DNA of 64,000 bases from Ascaris suum (GCA_013433145.1 CM024181.1:3844001-3908000); one strand, 5' to 3'. Counted from the first letter of the stretch, positions 50,201-62,050 are shown. Numbers and translations are program-made. Notes: generated from the letters alone by a model not told the origin.

Positions 50201-53200
50201 ATTTTTCCATAAACACAGAGACACATAACACTCTGCATCCCCTCTCCCTCTCTTCATCTCCTCTCACAGAGGAAAAGAAGAAAGAAGAAATAATTCCCAA
50301 TGTTCCATTAAACATGGATTTCTGTGCTTAATACTTGAGATTGCTACCCAAAAATATAGCTGAAATTCTGATAATAGCAGCTTTCTCTCAGTGTCGGTTA
50401 AATAGACCACAGACGACTATATCCGATGCAAATCATTATAGGTGCAGATGAAGTGTAGACTGTTTACTATCCATCATATCCATCTCATTGTCTCCTATCG
50501 ATATGTAAATTCTTGAACGACGTTTCCGGACATCCTATGCATGCAGCAGAATGAAAGGAGAGAGATCGAGGACATGAAAAAATAATAAGAAAAGACAAAT
50601 AAAATTCGAAACATAATAAGACATAACGAGACAGTATTACTGAGTAAAGATCAATGAAGCGTCAAGAATAGGACCAGCCATATTACCCTTTAACTGGACT
50701 ACCTAATCTCTCATCGGCCCAGCCATATTACTCTTTAATTGGACTAGCTAGTCTTCCATCAATTCCCATTCATCGGCCTTGATGGATTTTGTCCACCCTC
50801 CTCGTCTGGTGGAAAAACAGGAAAATAAAAGCGAGTTACCCTTTAAATGGACGATCATAAGTAGAAGGTTGAGATGCAAGATTGGTCGACGATATATCGA
50901 GATGCGTTAGATGCCGTAAACTTGTAACAATTCTGTGCAGCGCCGTCACCGGTCTTGGATACGTACCCGTCTCTTTACTGCTTTGTGACAGATCAAGAAA
51001 CCTAAAAATGCTCGCCATGATAATCAGAAACCAGCAATGACAAAACACATAATCTTTTACTCACCGGACTACTATTAGCTACTCCTATTTGCCAAAAATT
51101 AGCCTTATCACCGCTCAAGACCGACCAATTCGGTGGAAAGATTTAAGTTCGCCATAATATGAGCGACCACTTTCAATAAAACGCAGTTCCACGAAGATAA
51201 CGACGAACGAATGGACCTTTATTCTAAAAGAATTAACACTTACACAGATATCTAATTCCCAACTGCAGCTCTAACATCTGCCATAATTGCAGGTATCCGA
51301 ACCAGACAGGATGATCCACTAGGATATGGAACATACTTCACGGGAATACGTCGACGAAGGACGCGACAGATACAAAGAGCAATGAGTAGAAAATTTCTCA
51401 ACAAGTGGGAATGACGTTTTTTACTCCTCGATAAATTCACTAGTATGCTATCTGAAATTAACCCAAACTAGACTATGCTACAAAAGCTGGACAGATATAA
51501 TAATATGCGGAAACCTACTTTAAAGTAGTGATCTGTACGATATTGTCGAGTGCTCTGTACAAGTCGGGTACATCATAGAGGATGAGGGTGGAAAGGGCAA
51601 GTGGATGCAAGCAATGCAAATCGTCGACCCGCTGCCAATGTGAGAGATCCAGTCGTTCGATGCATTTTAGCGGCGATAACACTCTATGCAGGAAATCATT
51701 CACCGTTTCATCGTCTTCACTGTGCCCCCTTTTCTACAATTAATGCGTCTCATTACAACTTTTCAAACAGTGAGACCAATCATCGATACCATCCTACGTC
51801 GATTCGATTTTACAAACGATTTTACTTCGAATGACCGAATTTACTGCAACCTATCAAGCCTAAACTGGAGGATCCACTCTCCCGTGGACGGGCTATCTTA
51901 CTATGGATCGTCTCTAAAACTATATTCAACTACAAGTTTTTACCCACGCTGATTATAATAACGGTGCAACTTAATAATGACGAACAAGCAACACTTCCAA
52001 CGTCCTATAAGCTTCGGTACCTTTATCAAGTCAGCGTAAGGACGTGAGAAAATATATTTCAGAGTTACTGCACCCTGCTCCGGGTTTGTGCATGCGAAGG
52101 TGATAATTAATTAGGAAGATAACTTCCACCTCAGCGAATTGATCCAACAAAGTATGCACGTTTTACATCCTTTAAAAAATTTTATCCATCTTAAGTGACT
52201 AAGTAAAAACAACTCAACATCAAAGGGGAAAACAAAGTTGAACTTTGCCACCTCTTTCAACTAAATCAAGTGAACAGAACAAGAGTACGCTAATTTATTA
52301 ATTTTATTACAAACCTTACCTTAACTTGAAAAATAAAAAACAAACAAGCATTAAGTTGGAGTAGAACAATTATAAATGAATTATCCTTGAAAACATAGAA
52401 GTGGGAAAAGGTGAAAGGAGTGATGGTGATGATAAGGAACCCTTGAAGTGATAACAGTTATGCGAATATGAAATGTTCCAGCATAAAAAGATACCCGATG
52501 AAGAGATATCGATCTGATGTTCGGACAACGAGAAGTGAATGTGGGTATTTCCATTGTCGGACTTGGTGTCGCCTCATCATGAAAGTCGCTCGTCTCCGAC
52601 ACCGAACGACAACTACAACAAACACGAAAATGCTTGCTGGGACACAAAAACATCATCCCAAAAGTCAAGCTGCTCAAAATTAGGATGTAATTTCGGTTCT
52701 ACCATTTCCAATCACCAGCATTTCTCGATAACGGACAGGCAAACAGCTAGAAGTAAGGCATTTAAGAATGTAATACGGACAACCGTTCAGCTTAAAAAAC
52801 CTCGAACTACAAAAGGCTGCGGTCACTTCCCATCCCCCTCCCGTCTCGTTGGCAGACCTCTAAAAAATTTTAGGGTCAAAACAGTGCGACCAGTGAAGGT
52901 TTATATAATGATGAATGCAACATTCGATCCATAAAAATCAATAATACGAATATAGATAACCTTCTCTGCGATAAAGGGGTCAAACCGCTTCATGCTAAAT
53001 TGATTATAAACTAAAATCACCATAAATCAACAAATTTTTAAATCAGAACGTTATTTTCTCGCCTCTTACTTCTTTGCCTAAAATGTTTTTGGAAAGCTTT
53101 AAACCTCTTTTATTCAGCAGCCTTAATCGAATCGCGAAAACCAATTTCAAACTACGTTCCCTCCCTATGACTATTTCTACCACTCATATTCTATGAGACT

Positions 53201-55397
53201 CAATGTTCATCAAACAACTCCTTTTAAAATCTGAGTACAATCTTACTTGGTAGGTGCAGGATCATCATCTGAAGTATCCATATAGTGATCGATATTGATA
53301 TCGATACTAGAGCCGACTAAATCTTCCTCCGATAACATTGGTAGGGCACCACATGAACCCAGCGCCATACAACTAACGCCATTTTTACGTGGTGGAACGA
53401 CAATCATCGGTGCACGGAGGATTTCGAATGACGTCATCGACAATGAGCTTAGATGCTCCAGATGGACATTCTTTTCTTCGAGTACACGATTGAACTCATG
53501 CCCAACGATACCCTACAAATTCATAGTTAAATCACGATAAGAAATACGCGTTACTGTTCTATAAACATATAATCAATTGTTCGGATGACTATAGCAGTAG
53601 CCGTTCGCTGTTGAGACTCTGTAATTCAAGCAGAACAATTCAGGCATCCATCAGTTAGATGTATTAAATGTAACATCCAATAAAAGCAACAGTTATATCC
53701 AGTGACATCCAGCCATGTTTATCAAATCTGTTCACATTTTAAAGCGATATTTTATGAGAATAAAGAGAATTTATGACACAAATTGGCCATTATATTCGGA
53801 GACGCAAGTAAAACAAAAGGTTGTACAGCTACAAGATGCAGTACACCAAACCTGTGCATCGGAGATGTCAAGCGAAGTAAGACGAGACCGATGGGCAGCC
53901 ACAAGATTAGCGAGAAGACGATCGGATAAATGGGCTTTTGCCAAAGGGAGACTGTCAAGTGGTAGACGAGATCCATCTGTGAATTGTTCCAGCGCTGCAG
54001 TTGGCGTCACTCCCTTAAAATATATAGTCTATATGGTATTTTATTCTTATAAATCGCAGCCCTCTTTCATAAAAAGAACAAAATATGCACACATTTATTC
54101 CATCTTTCCTTCTAAACACAAGCGCCTATATGTCAATTATTTAGTGCTTTCCGCTATAAAAGCCCTTATACACCACAACAATATCACCCTCTAATCCTAA
54201 GCAACTGGCCTGAGAAGAGAGGAAATTGTATCGGATTCAGTAGCACTTGAGTGAGTTATATAAATAATTTTGCGACAAACAGACATACGAAGACACATTA
54301 TATCTTCTTTCACAGTCGACATACCCATCGTAGAATCACCTAATTACAATGTTTCGTTTAGTCATTTATCTACTATCAGAGACGAGCGAGCCTAGTTTAT
54401 GAAGTACTTCCATTTACAAATACCGAATTTATTACCGCATAGGACATCAAATTAAAATAAAACGCAATTTTCACTCGACGCGACGTGTATAGCTGCAAAT
54501 TTATCTCTCACGTAAAACACTGAAGAACGATTATCCCTTTAAACTACGGAAGGATAAAGGTAACAGGGTAAACGAAAATATTCTTCCCTCTTAGAGCAAA
54601 CAAGTGATATGCACTGTCGCGGACTTACAAATTTCATCGTTGGATCGCATATCAAAGCCGCGAAACACATCGGGCGAATCAGAGCGGCCGTGTTTGTGAC
54701 AAGAAAGTTAATAAACGCAACCACTGCTAACAGCACTAAACAAATGCCGTCAAAAAGTGTGCTACGATCTTAATATCACTTAATTGCTGATATTATTATT
54801 AATAAGCACATGGCACCTAACTGCTTTGATCACCTCCTCCTCGCACTTATTATATTTGATCAAAGTGAATCGTTCAGCTATATAGTATGTTCGCTGAAGT
54901 ATAGAAAATCCATCGGCATCAATTTTCCCTGTTTCCTAACTGCAATGCCGTCCATATGCCCTTTTCTTGAGGTTTATTTCTCTCCCATTCAGCATCCCAC
55001 CCCCCCCCCCCTCCCTTCACTTTTAAGTGAATGACCCTAAGCTTGTAATCTTATACACTCAATCGTACCCGCTAAATGACCTTCTAATGAACGATAATCC
55101 CAAACTAGTCATCTAAGAACTGAGAAGTCCTAAATGATCGCTGATTTCAGATCGATCGACAAAAGAGTTATAAATGTTGTCTTGACGACTCACCGTGCGA
55201 ACCCACTCCTCTCGGAGTGCATTGAAGACGGCGGTACTAGCCGGAAGTGGAAGATGAATAGGCGACGTTGACGGACCCGCCGTGGGCTCGTTAGTTTTAC
55301 GCGAAAGCAAAGCCGTCGAATGTGATGCGACCACATTCGCCGAGAGGTGCAGCAATCGCGGCGCCCGTAAGGGAACGTCCGCTTCCGAGTAAGTCAT
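41237..55397 (-). CDS. zer-1: ZER-1, ZYG11/ZER1-family CUL2 E3 ligase substrate receptor (838 aa, complete, 16 exons)
   Basis: Substrate-recognition subunit of a Cullin-2/Elongin BC ubiquitin ligase; vertebrate ZER1/ZYG11B recognise N-terminal glycine degrons. Exons in transcript order: 55397-55194, 54013-53852, 53512-53247, 52612-52495, 51733-51519, 51001-50840, 50021-49904, 49372-49250, 48747-48559, 48118-47900, 47383-47293, 45141-44955, 43826-43685, 42715-42571, 41998-41869 and 41282-41237 (TGA). All phases agree (2,517 nt). Residues about 13-23 (PRLLHLSANVV) fit a BC-box-like Elongin C motif. Leucine-rich repeats occupy about 100-400: RLTSLDIS, CIERLDLSHW, LRHLTHLDISSTNL, PLEYLGLF. ARM repeats occupy about 440-820: ISGDKDEKQILLAL, QIAGSASLFYI, VRNCCLSLCQFEIP, DDVMEVGWSFLWNITDETP, NMMGLIGNIAEVEQLRSELM, DGIEISYNSAGVLAHM and INYRSFKPILRLIP. 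These match human ZER1 block by block from memory. An acidic, low-complexity insert lies at about 190-240. No canonical poly(A) signal was seen close to the stop. Confidence 0.94.
42328..42345. repeat. Poly-C tract (18 C; G18 in the zer-1 sense strand)
   Basis: An uninterrupted 18-base run lies in zer-1 intron 14 (41999-42570). On the transcribed RNA it reads as 18 G. Confidence 0.97.
44172..44191. repeat. Poly-G tract (20 G; C20 in the zer-1 sense strand)
   Basis: This is the longest homopolymer G run in the window, continued by aggggggaa, in zer-1 intron 12 (43827-44954). Confidence 0.97.
46813..46875. repeat. Short GC-rich island in zer-1 intron 11
   Basis: About 60 bases of very GC-rich sequence (gggcctgcgggccgccgctgg and following) sit inside an AT-rich 2.2-kb intron. 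The gccgcc and ggcggc segments can pair. This may be a remnant of an inserted repeat; no boundaries can be defined. Confidence 0.3.
50674..50768. repeat. Tandem duplication, about 45-bp unit, in zer-1 intron 6
   Basis: Two copies start at 50674 and 50719 with ccagccatatta followed by a c(c/t)cttta-a(c/t)tggact segment, then a diverged tail containing tctc/ttcc-catc. The core also resembles the exon 6/intron 6 boundary of zer-1 near 50836-50853 (ttaccctttaaatggac). Confidence 0.75.
55000..55011. repeat. Poly-C tract (12 C; G12 in the zer-1 sense strand)
   Basis: A 12-base run lies in zer-1 intron 1 (54014-55193), the third G/C homopolymer in introns of this gene. Confidence 0.95.
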
Positions 55398-55425
55398 CGC
55401 ATCGACACTGCAAATATACTTCAAA
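55398..55425 (-). promoter_or_regulatory. zer-1: 3' splice acceptor 10 bases upstream of the zer-1 ATG
   Basis: On the minus strand gaagtatatttgcag ends at 55408 and the ATG begins at 55397. It is either an SL trans-splice site or the acceptor for a distal noncoding first exon; a candidate for the latter ends at 61781. Confidence 0.6.
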
Positions 55426-57726
55426 TCTAATGCAAAGATAAAAAACCGATAAACATACGATCGCAGAATAGGAGAAATAAGGATCGGATAAGATGAGTGA
55501 AAAAACGTCGCTGACACATGACAAGAATTCCATCGTACAAAGCAAAGGACGTGCAATACAAATGGAACTACTTATAAAAGACGTTGCTATCTAATACTGA
55601 AGACTTTTGCGGAGCCAAGTGATAAGTCAACCGATCAACTGGCTGCACGAACACTCACAAATATCGAGAAACACTTCCTCTACGTGATCGGTCGAATAAC
55701 GTAAATCTTCAACCAAATTCGACCTCGGATCATGATCGGCTGACAAAACTCGATTGCAACAAATCTGATGATACACTTTACGCAGCACAATAATTGGTAC
55801 GGAAGATGATCAATCGCAAAGGAATTCGTGATAATAGTTTCACATTGTAATCCAGATCAAAGTTGTCAAATTTCATCAACGAAATCTAATTTGACAGCGA
55901 GACGAACAAGTTCAACAAGCGAAAACATACACACACCTATACAGATAGGAATATAAACTCATTAGAACGATATCAATTGAGCGATAAGGCGATCATATCA
56001 GCAACGATCGCACAAAGTTCTCATTCAAACTTTTTTATTACATCAATTGTAATATTGTTATCGAATAAATTATTTGCGAAATTAACTTACTGCAATCAAT
56101 GGAACTTACCCGGCGGAATGTCGCATTGAAAAATGAAACAATTGCAGCTGCACAACTCCTCTAAATCAATATCAAATCTAACAATGAGATTTTATTTTCT
56201 GTGGGCAAAAAAGTTTCCCAAACAAAGGAAACATTTGAAAAATTTACATATATGAAATAAAGATAGAAAAATAAAATCATTTCTTTTAAATGGCTAATTT
56301 TTCTTCAAATATCGCAATGAAGTGAAAAACATCAGCCGCAAGCATAAATGATATCTTTTTCTTGACCTGATAACCGCACTGGATAATGAACTACTCATCA
56401 TAACTTTAAATTCGACAATAAAAGAAGAAGAATTCAAAGTTAGAGGAAACGGATAGAGAAAAAGACGAAGATGGCAAAGAAGAATAGGAAAACGCATCAG
56501 AGAAAAAAAACGCCATATGCGCCTTTGAAAAAAAATCACCATATCGACTAATTCATAAACTTCCAAGATAAATGCTCTACCACACCTAATAGCATATCTC
56601 CTTTTAAAAAACAATCCCTTTCATGAATTCTAGGTCAAAATTTCGCTTTTCTGCTCCATACGACTGTTTATGAAAGAAAAATCAGTGCTTTTCCTTATTC
56701 AAACGTATATTCGAGAATTTGCTTCTTAGCCGGTCACTTCGGAAATTTGCATATGTAAATTCGACGTTACATTAAATCGCTAAAATTCACAGAAGAGGTG
56801 ACCAATTTGAATAACCGTCTGATTGCAGCGATCAAATCTCATCGCTATTAACTTCCTCACTAACGAGTTGAAACTGCCGGACTAACGAACCTATAGATCT
56901 ATATAGGCAAATAAATGTTGCTTGATGAAAAAAGGTGAAAAAGAATGAAAAAATTGAGTGGATAAAGAGATTTGATATTTCATTTCAACTCTAAAAAACA
57001 ATTTAAGTGCATTTTGATCTCGCAGTTTTTATCGCCAGCTGGCTGTCTTTAAGCAAAAGCTTTAATTATGCTCTATTAAGTCACTCTCTGCACTAATTTA
57101 TGCGATTATAAGAAGAAAACCTCGAGAAAAAATTCGACTGACTAGAGCGATAGAGAAAAAGAACAGGTAAGCCAAACAAAACAGATAACGAAATGAAGCA
57201 TGGCAAAAAGATTAACACATGCACTTATCGTTAATAAACTATAAAATATGAAGTTTGGTAGAAATGACAAGATGCACGTGAAAAACATGTGCACCTATAG
57301 ACGATGGATGTTTGTGCATTATTTCATTCTCGTGCAATAACACCATCAATCTATGATTGCCCTCTAGACATAGCAAGAAAACGAGCATAGACGCCATGCA
57401 CAAATTCACAACATTTTGCAGCCTCCTACACAGAAATTAATATGCAATATACATAAATGGGGGAAAAAATCTTCAACGGGTATGCCTGATATTTAAAAGA
57501 ATTCAATCAGGTAAGAAGCCCACTCTCTGCATTAAACCAATCACTCGAAACAATGCTAAAAAAATTAATGAATTGATATCAGATTTGCTTCGCCCATACA
57601 ACCGACCGACCGTGTAAATGTCTTGACTTAAAATTAATTGTAAGTGTGCAGTAGTTTGCAGTCAACTGCCTCTAGAATAAAATAGACTGCAAATTCTATT
57701 GCAGCAAGCAGACATACGGTCGCAGA

Positions 57727-57752
57727 CAGACACACACATACACACACACACC
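57727..57752. repeat. CA microsatellite
   Basis: This is an imperfect CA repeat, cacacacata followed by cacacacaca, preceded by a short gaca run. Confidence 0.85.
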
Positions 57753-59809
57753 AACACTTCAACATAACGTTATCGCAGTGAAATTTGACAATTTGCGGCA
57801 GTACGCATAAAATGCAAGAATAAATCACCGCAGTCGTTAAAGCATCCCGATAACGGAAGAAAAAAGAGACTTTTTCTTACCAAACAACAATTTGATAATT
57901 AAAAATACTCGTGTGCAAAGTAAACTCAACCGATTACAATTAGACCTATTTATTGGGCTAGCATGCATAAGCATACCATATCCCTTCGAGTAGACCTTCC
58001 ACTCGAAATTTTTCAAAGACTTCTCTATTTTCTATCAACGACAGGGAATACCTATTCGCACATATTTTAAACTTTTATGTAGAAGAACAAATTCAGGAAG
58101 AACAACATCCTCCCGCCTCAATAATCGATCTCCTCCCTTACAAAAATTTTACGCGACTCATAATCTAGCATATATCTTTTCGAATGGCATTTCAAAGAGA
58201 AGACGCCACCAATATGAAGTTTAAGTGCGCTCGTCCGCAAAGTGCACAATGATATCTTCGGCATTGTTCTGATCAAAGATCATCATGGTACCATGTTGAG
58301 ACCCTCATCGGCGAACACAAAGAATAAGACAAAAGCAATCCCCTGACTGCTGGCACAACATAGGTTTCTAAAATAACCCGCTTATCAGACCTGTTGCCTT
58401 CTCCTGCAGCCGAGAGGATGATGAATGATGACATCACTAGACGCTACCTCACAGGTCTCACTTATTGCCAGACCTCCCAATACTGCAGCCTATTTGTCAA
58501 CGATATTTTACCTGACCATTGTGTGGAAACAATATGGTAGTGATAGCTTTGTTATTCACAACGCTGGCAGCAAACATCGTCACGCTACTCCAGCTACAAC
58601 TCGTCAACAGCTCATCGATCTCAACCTCCGACTCCTGGTCAACTAAGCCCGGGACTACGGAAACCCTTGGTTAACCTCTGCATAGCGACCAGCCAACAGC
58701 GACAAACAGCGACCAGCAAGGACAAACATACACGATAACATCGAAAATAAGCAGAATGCTGCTCTTATAAAAATTGTAAGATCATTGTTCACGCATTAGA
58801 GATCACATAGTGCATCGCATCACAACACAACATTCGATCACAAGCCAAGAGAACTAACAGACAAACGACAGAACATGCTGATTATTGCCAATAATCGCCC
58901 TCTCCTTACAGATCAGAAGTTTTCATAAATCGCTACCAAATAATGAAATAAGCGCTAAAATATTATTTATATTTTTCGCAATTTTTTGTGAATCCGCGAA
59001 TTTTAGCGAACAAATCTGCGAAAAGTTCATTCACAAAGCGACCGACAACAGACACAAACAGACACTCACATACATACGCACAGACAGACAAAGACATCGC
59101 AATGTGCACAGAAACCCGTAGGAATTTAAATATTTCGATGAAGGAGAAAAACGTCGCCTCACATCGACAACAGATCGCGAGCAAAAAACACAACTGCTGG
59201 CAGCAACACATCGACGAGAATCTCTTGAAAACGCTCAACATTTCGTAAGATTGTTCGAAGGCAATCGAAGATCACTAAGGTGTTCGTTTGTTGGTTCTTA
59301 TACTAACAGCTGTTTACCTATATATACAAAGTGCTATGCTGTAAACAACAAACTTCATATTGGAGATCAATGTACAAATCATCAAGATATCACAAATTTC
59401 GCCCTTTATCAGAAGGGCAAAACCTTACATCAACGTCGAAAAAAACGTCACTCGAGCTAGATTCATTAGCTCCAACTCATTTATCCTGACCTCATCGTTG
59501 CCTCAGCACCTCGTTGAAGCCAGCCATTAAGACTACCAACAGGCACAAAATTTCGCTTCCAGATATTCAAACCAAGGTGCCCAAGACAACTTTTAGGCAA
59601 ACGGAACAGCTGTCGAGCTTATTTTAATCTGCAACCACTTCCACAACTTCAACTTCTTCTTTAGTTGACACTAGAGATGAACAGTGGAGACCAAGGGTCC
59701 TAGAAGTGTTAATGGCCACAAATTAACTCCATATAGTTAAACGCATACTAAAACCCCTCGTGAAATTCCCGCTGAAAACATGGAACCAATGGTTTGGTCT
59801 CCTAAACGA

Positions 59810-60480
59810 TACTGACGGGGTTTAGCAGGCCTTGCACCGCTCTCGACAGTGTGCCAAATTTGAGTACGTAGAGCGCATTCTGGCATCGTTGTATCCGTTG
59901 GGTCTGTCTGCATGTGCTTCTTTGTCTGCTCGCCTTCTTAAACGATGGCAGGGTTACAAATGGTCTACGAATGAATACAGCACCTGCCATAGAATGAGGA
60001 TGAAGGATCAGCACCTATGACCACACGTCTTGTAGCTTGTGTATGGCCTGCCCACTGCGTAGCGCCGCCAAGACATGGCAAAACCGCAGTTCTCGGCCAT
60101 GAGATGGGGCGAATATGCGACTGTCTGGTCACAAGACTAAATGAACCTATATCCCTGTGCGTAAAAAGAGAAGAAATCGGGTTTGGCCAACAACGGTGGA
60201 ATCTGTAGATCCACCACGTGACTTCACGCATGGAGGTGGCCCTCCTGCGCAGTTTGAAGTCGCCCCGAATATTTTGATCCCCCATAACAGCTAACCTGGT
60301 GTCTCATCAAGCGTACAAATACGTGCTAGTATTCCTGGGCTCCATATGTAAGCATTAGAGACCTTCTGGTGCACAGAACGTGAAACCGGAGAACTAGGCC
60401 GCGGGCTATTGGACCCCCCGCACCGGGTGTGGCAGACATGTGGTTCTCGTGTGCGAACACATTAAAAGGTAATTCGTGGC
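59810..60480. repeat. GC-richer block, possible repetitive element remnant
   Basis: The block is sharply more GC-rich than flanking DNA. A minus-strand frame is open at 59965-60285 (about 106 codons) with no recognised family, splice sites or upstream acceptor. It directly precedes the foldback element. An interspersed repeat or decayed transposon is the simplest reading; no terminal repeats were found. Confidence 0.3.
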
Positions 60481-60592
60481 AAAGCGTCCATCCGTGAGAT
60501 TTTTGAAGCGAATCATCCGCAATCGCAGATGGCCACCTTACCACAACTCACTCCACTTAATACAAATGTTTACAACAATAAGATGTCTACTC

Positions 60593-61106
60593 TATGCAAA
60601 TGTGAACCAAAAATCCTGCGACTTACCTGCCGACAAAGGTATTTCGAGTGTTTTAACTCTTCGTCAATAATATCTTCATATTTTATTATGCAAATAAGTG
60701 CACCATGAGCGTCCTTCCATCACCACATATGCACTAAGTTAATTCCTTTATTAGCATAAAAGTGCGCCTCAGACATTTCATCGCTAAGTAAAATCAATTG
60801 CTGTCCCTTCTTGTAGACTAACTTTGACGCCCTTTTTCTTGCTTTAATTTATGAATTCCATTTATGCTCCTTTCTTCTTGTTCTTTATTAGTGGCAAAGT
60901 CGAATTTCAAATCAGTTTTGACGTCATCGATTCGTAATAAAGGAATTAAATTAGTGCATATGTGGTGATGGAAGGACGCTTATGGTGCAGTTATCTGCAC
61001 AATAAAATATGACGGTAATATTGACGAGGAGCTAAAACACTGGAAACGCCTTTGTCGGCAGGTATGGGGCAGGTAAGTCGCAGGATTTTTGGTTCACACT
61101 TGCATA
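60593..61106. mobile_element. Foldback/MITE-like element with long inverted arms
   Basis: The left arm 60593-60753 (161 bp) is repeated in inverted orientation as the right arm 60935-61106 (172 bp), with a spacer of about 181 bp. I counted about 14 mismatches by eye over the 161 aligned positions (about 91% identity) plus an 11-base insertion in the right arm that duplicates a cctgcc-type motif. The termini read TATGCA...TGCATA. There is no coding capacity for a transposase. A long-arm foldback DNA transposon or MITE is most likely; a clear target-site duplication was not identified. A transcript across it would form a dsRNA hairpin of about 160 bp. Confidence 0.85.
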
Positions 61107-61780
61107 TAAACAGAACAGTAATCTTTTGCTACAATATGTGAAGGCACTGTTCGCGTGTCTTTTGGTGATCGATGAAACCACCTGGTCACACTGGAGTTAG
61201 TCAAATAAGGGTATAAGTATGGTGCAAAAGCACATATCGTGCCACCTCTCTGGCGTGCTTTTCCACTCGTTTAAAAACAAATCAGTGGAATCCAAAGTTT
61301 CGCCTCCTAATCCATCTCAAATTCATCACATTCATATCCACATCCCTTCTATTCCACCTACGTTTTTTTTAATGAATCAATCAATAAGGGCTTATTATTG
61401 CTTCACGCTTCTCCTATGTACCACGGAGTGTCATGTGACAACGGACCTGTTAACGTTGTAATATATTTTATTCCAGTTGCTTTATTTAGAGATTAATTGA
61501 CAGCTTACCTTGAGCCTATTTTATGAAACACCAATTAATACCACTAAGCCACCTAAAATTCCTAACACCTGTCTAGCAAGCTTTTAATATGCTAATTTTA
61601 TTAGCATCGCACCATTCGACTTTATCAACCACAGCGCCACCCCCCCCCCCCTCTATCCTTCAGACCTCAAGGAACATTCACGAAGCTTTTGAAGAGCAAT
61701 AATTTGTTAGGCGTTTCTCCATCCATCACGTCACGTTTTGATGAACACCAACACCAGTAGTAGGGAAATATGGTACTTAC
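61107..61780. other. AT-rich spacer
   Basis: No supported gene is seen. The segment contains a 12-base poly-C run at 61640-61651 and otherwise ordinary AT-rich sequence. Confidence 0.55.
61640..61651. repeat. Poly-C tract (12 C)
   Basis: An uninterrupted C run lies about 130 bases from the candidate distal 5' exon. Confidence 0.95.
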
Positions 61781-62050
61781 ATATTGATGTGGAAAGTAGA
61801 GCGAAAGCTTTCCGGAAGCAGCAAATCGAGAGGAGCAGACAGAGCACAGACACCTGCCGACAAAACCGACACAACTAGCAACACAGCGAGAGAGGAAAGC
61901 CGAAAAGCGAATGCGGCAAAGCGGTTGTGTTAACGACGGCGAAGTTGCGCCGGAACGCAAACGAAAGGGGCATGTCTCGAATTGCGCCGATCGATCGCCT
62001 GTGCCGCACACACCGACCGACACCGTGTGAACAACCGCTCGTTTGGAAGC
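61781..62050 (-). promoter_or_regulatory. Candidate distal promoter and noncoding first exon of zer-1
   Basis: A CpG-rich segment on the minus strand ends in a consensus donor (CAATAT|GTAAGTA, exon end 61781). It could splice over 6.4 kb to the acceptor at 55408. The frame that would be continuous with zer-1 is open from 61929 to 61781 and contains a hydrophobic run (LSSLAVLLVVSVLSAGVCAL), but there is no ATG in it, so the exon would be 5' UTR. It could equally belong to an unrelated - strand transcript. Confidence 0.3.

Larger units (their letters stand above)
55426..60592. other. Region upstream of zer-1 (outron/intron or intergenic)
   Basis: About 5.2 kb of mostly AT-rich sequence has no supported exon on either strand. 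It contains a CA-rich microsatellite near 57727-57752, GACA/CAGACA-rich simple sequence near 59040-59100 and a GC-richer block at about 59810-60480. The short open frame at 58425-58646 and others nearby show no family resemblance that I can name. Confidence 0.55.

Noticed and set aside
51686..51952. Forward ORFs overlapping zer-1 exon 5
   Set aside because: They are antisense shadows of the LRR-coding exon and its intron, whose minus-strand frame is phase-consistent with neighbouring exons.
61667..62023. Minus-strand ORF of 118 codons in the CpG-rich segment as a protein-coding gene
   Set aside because: The frame has no recognisable similarity and runs straight through a consensus donor at 61781. 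Composition bias explains the open frame.
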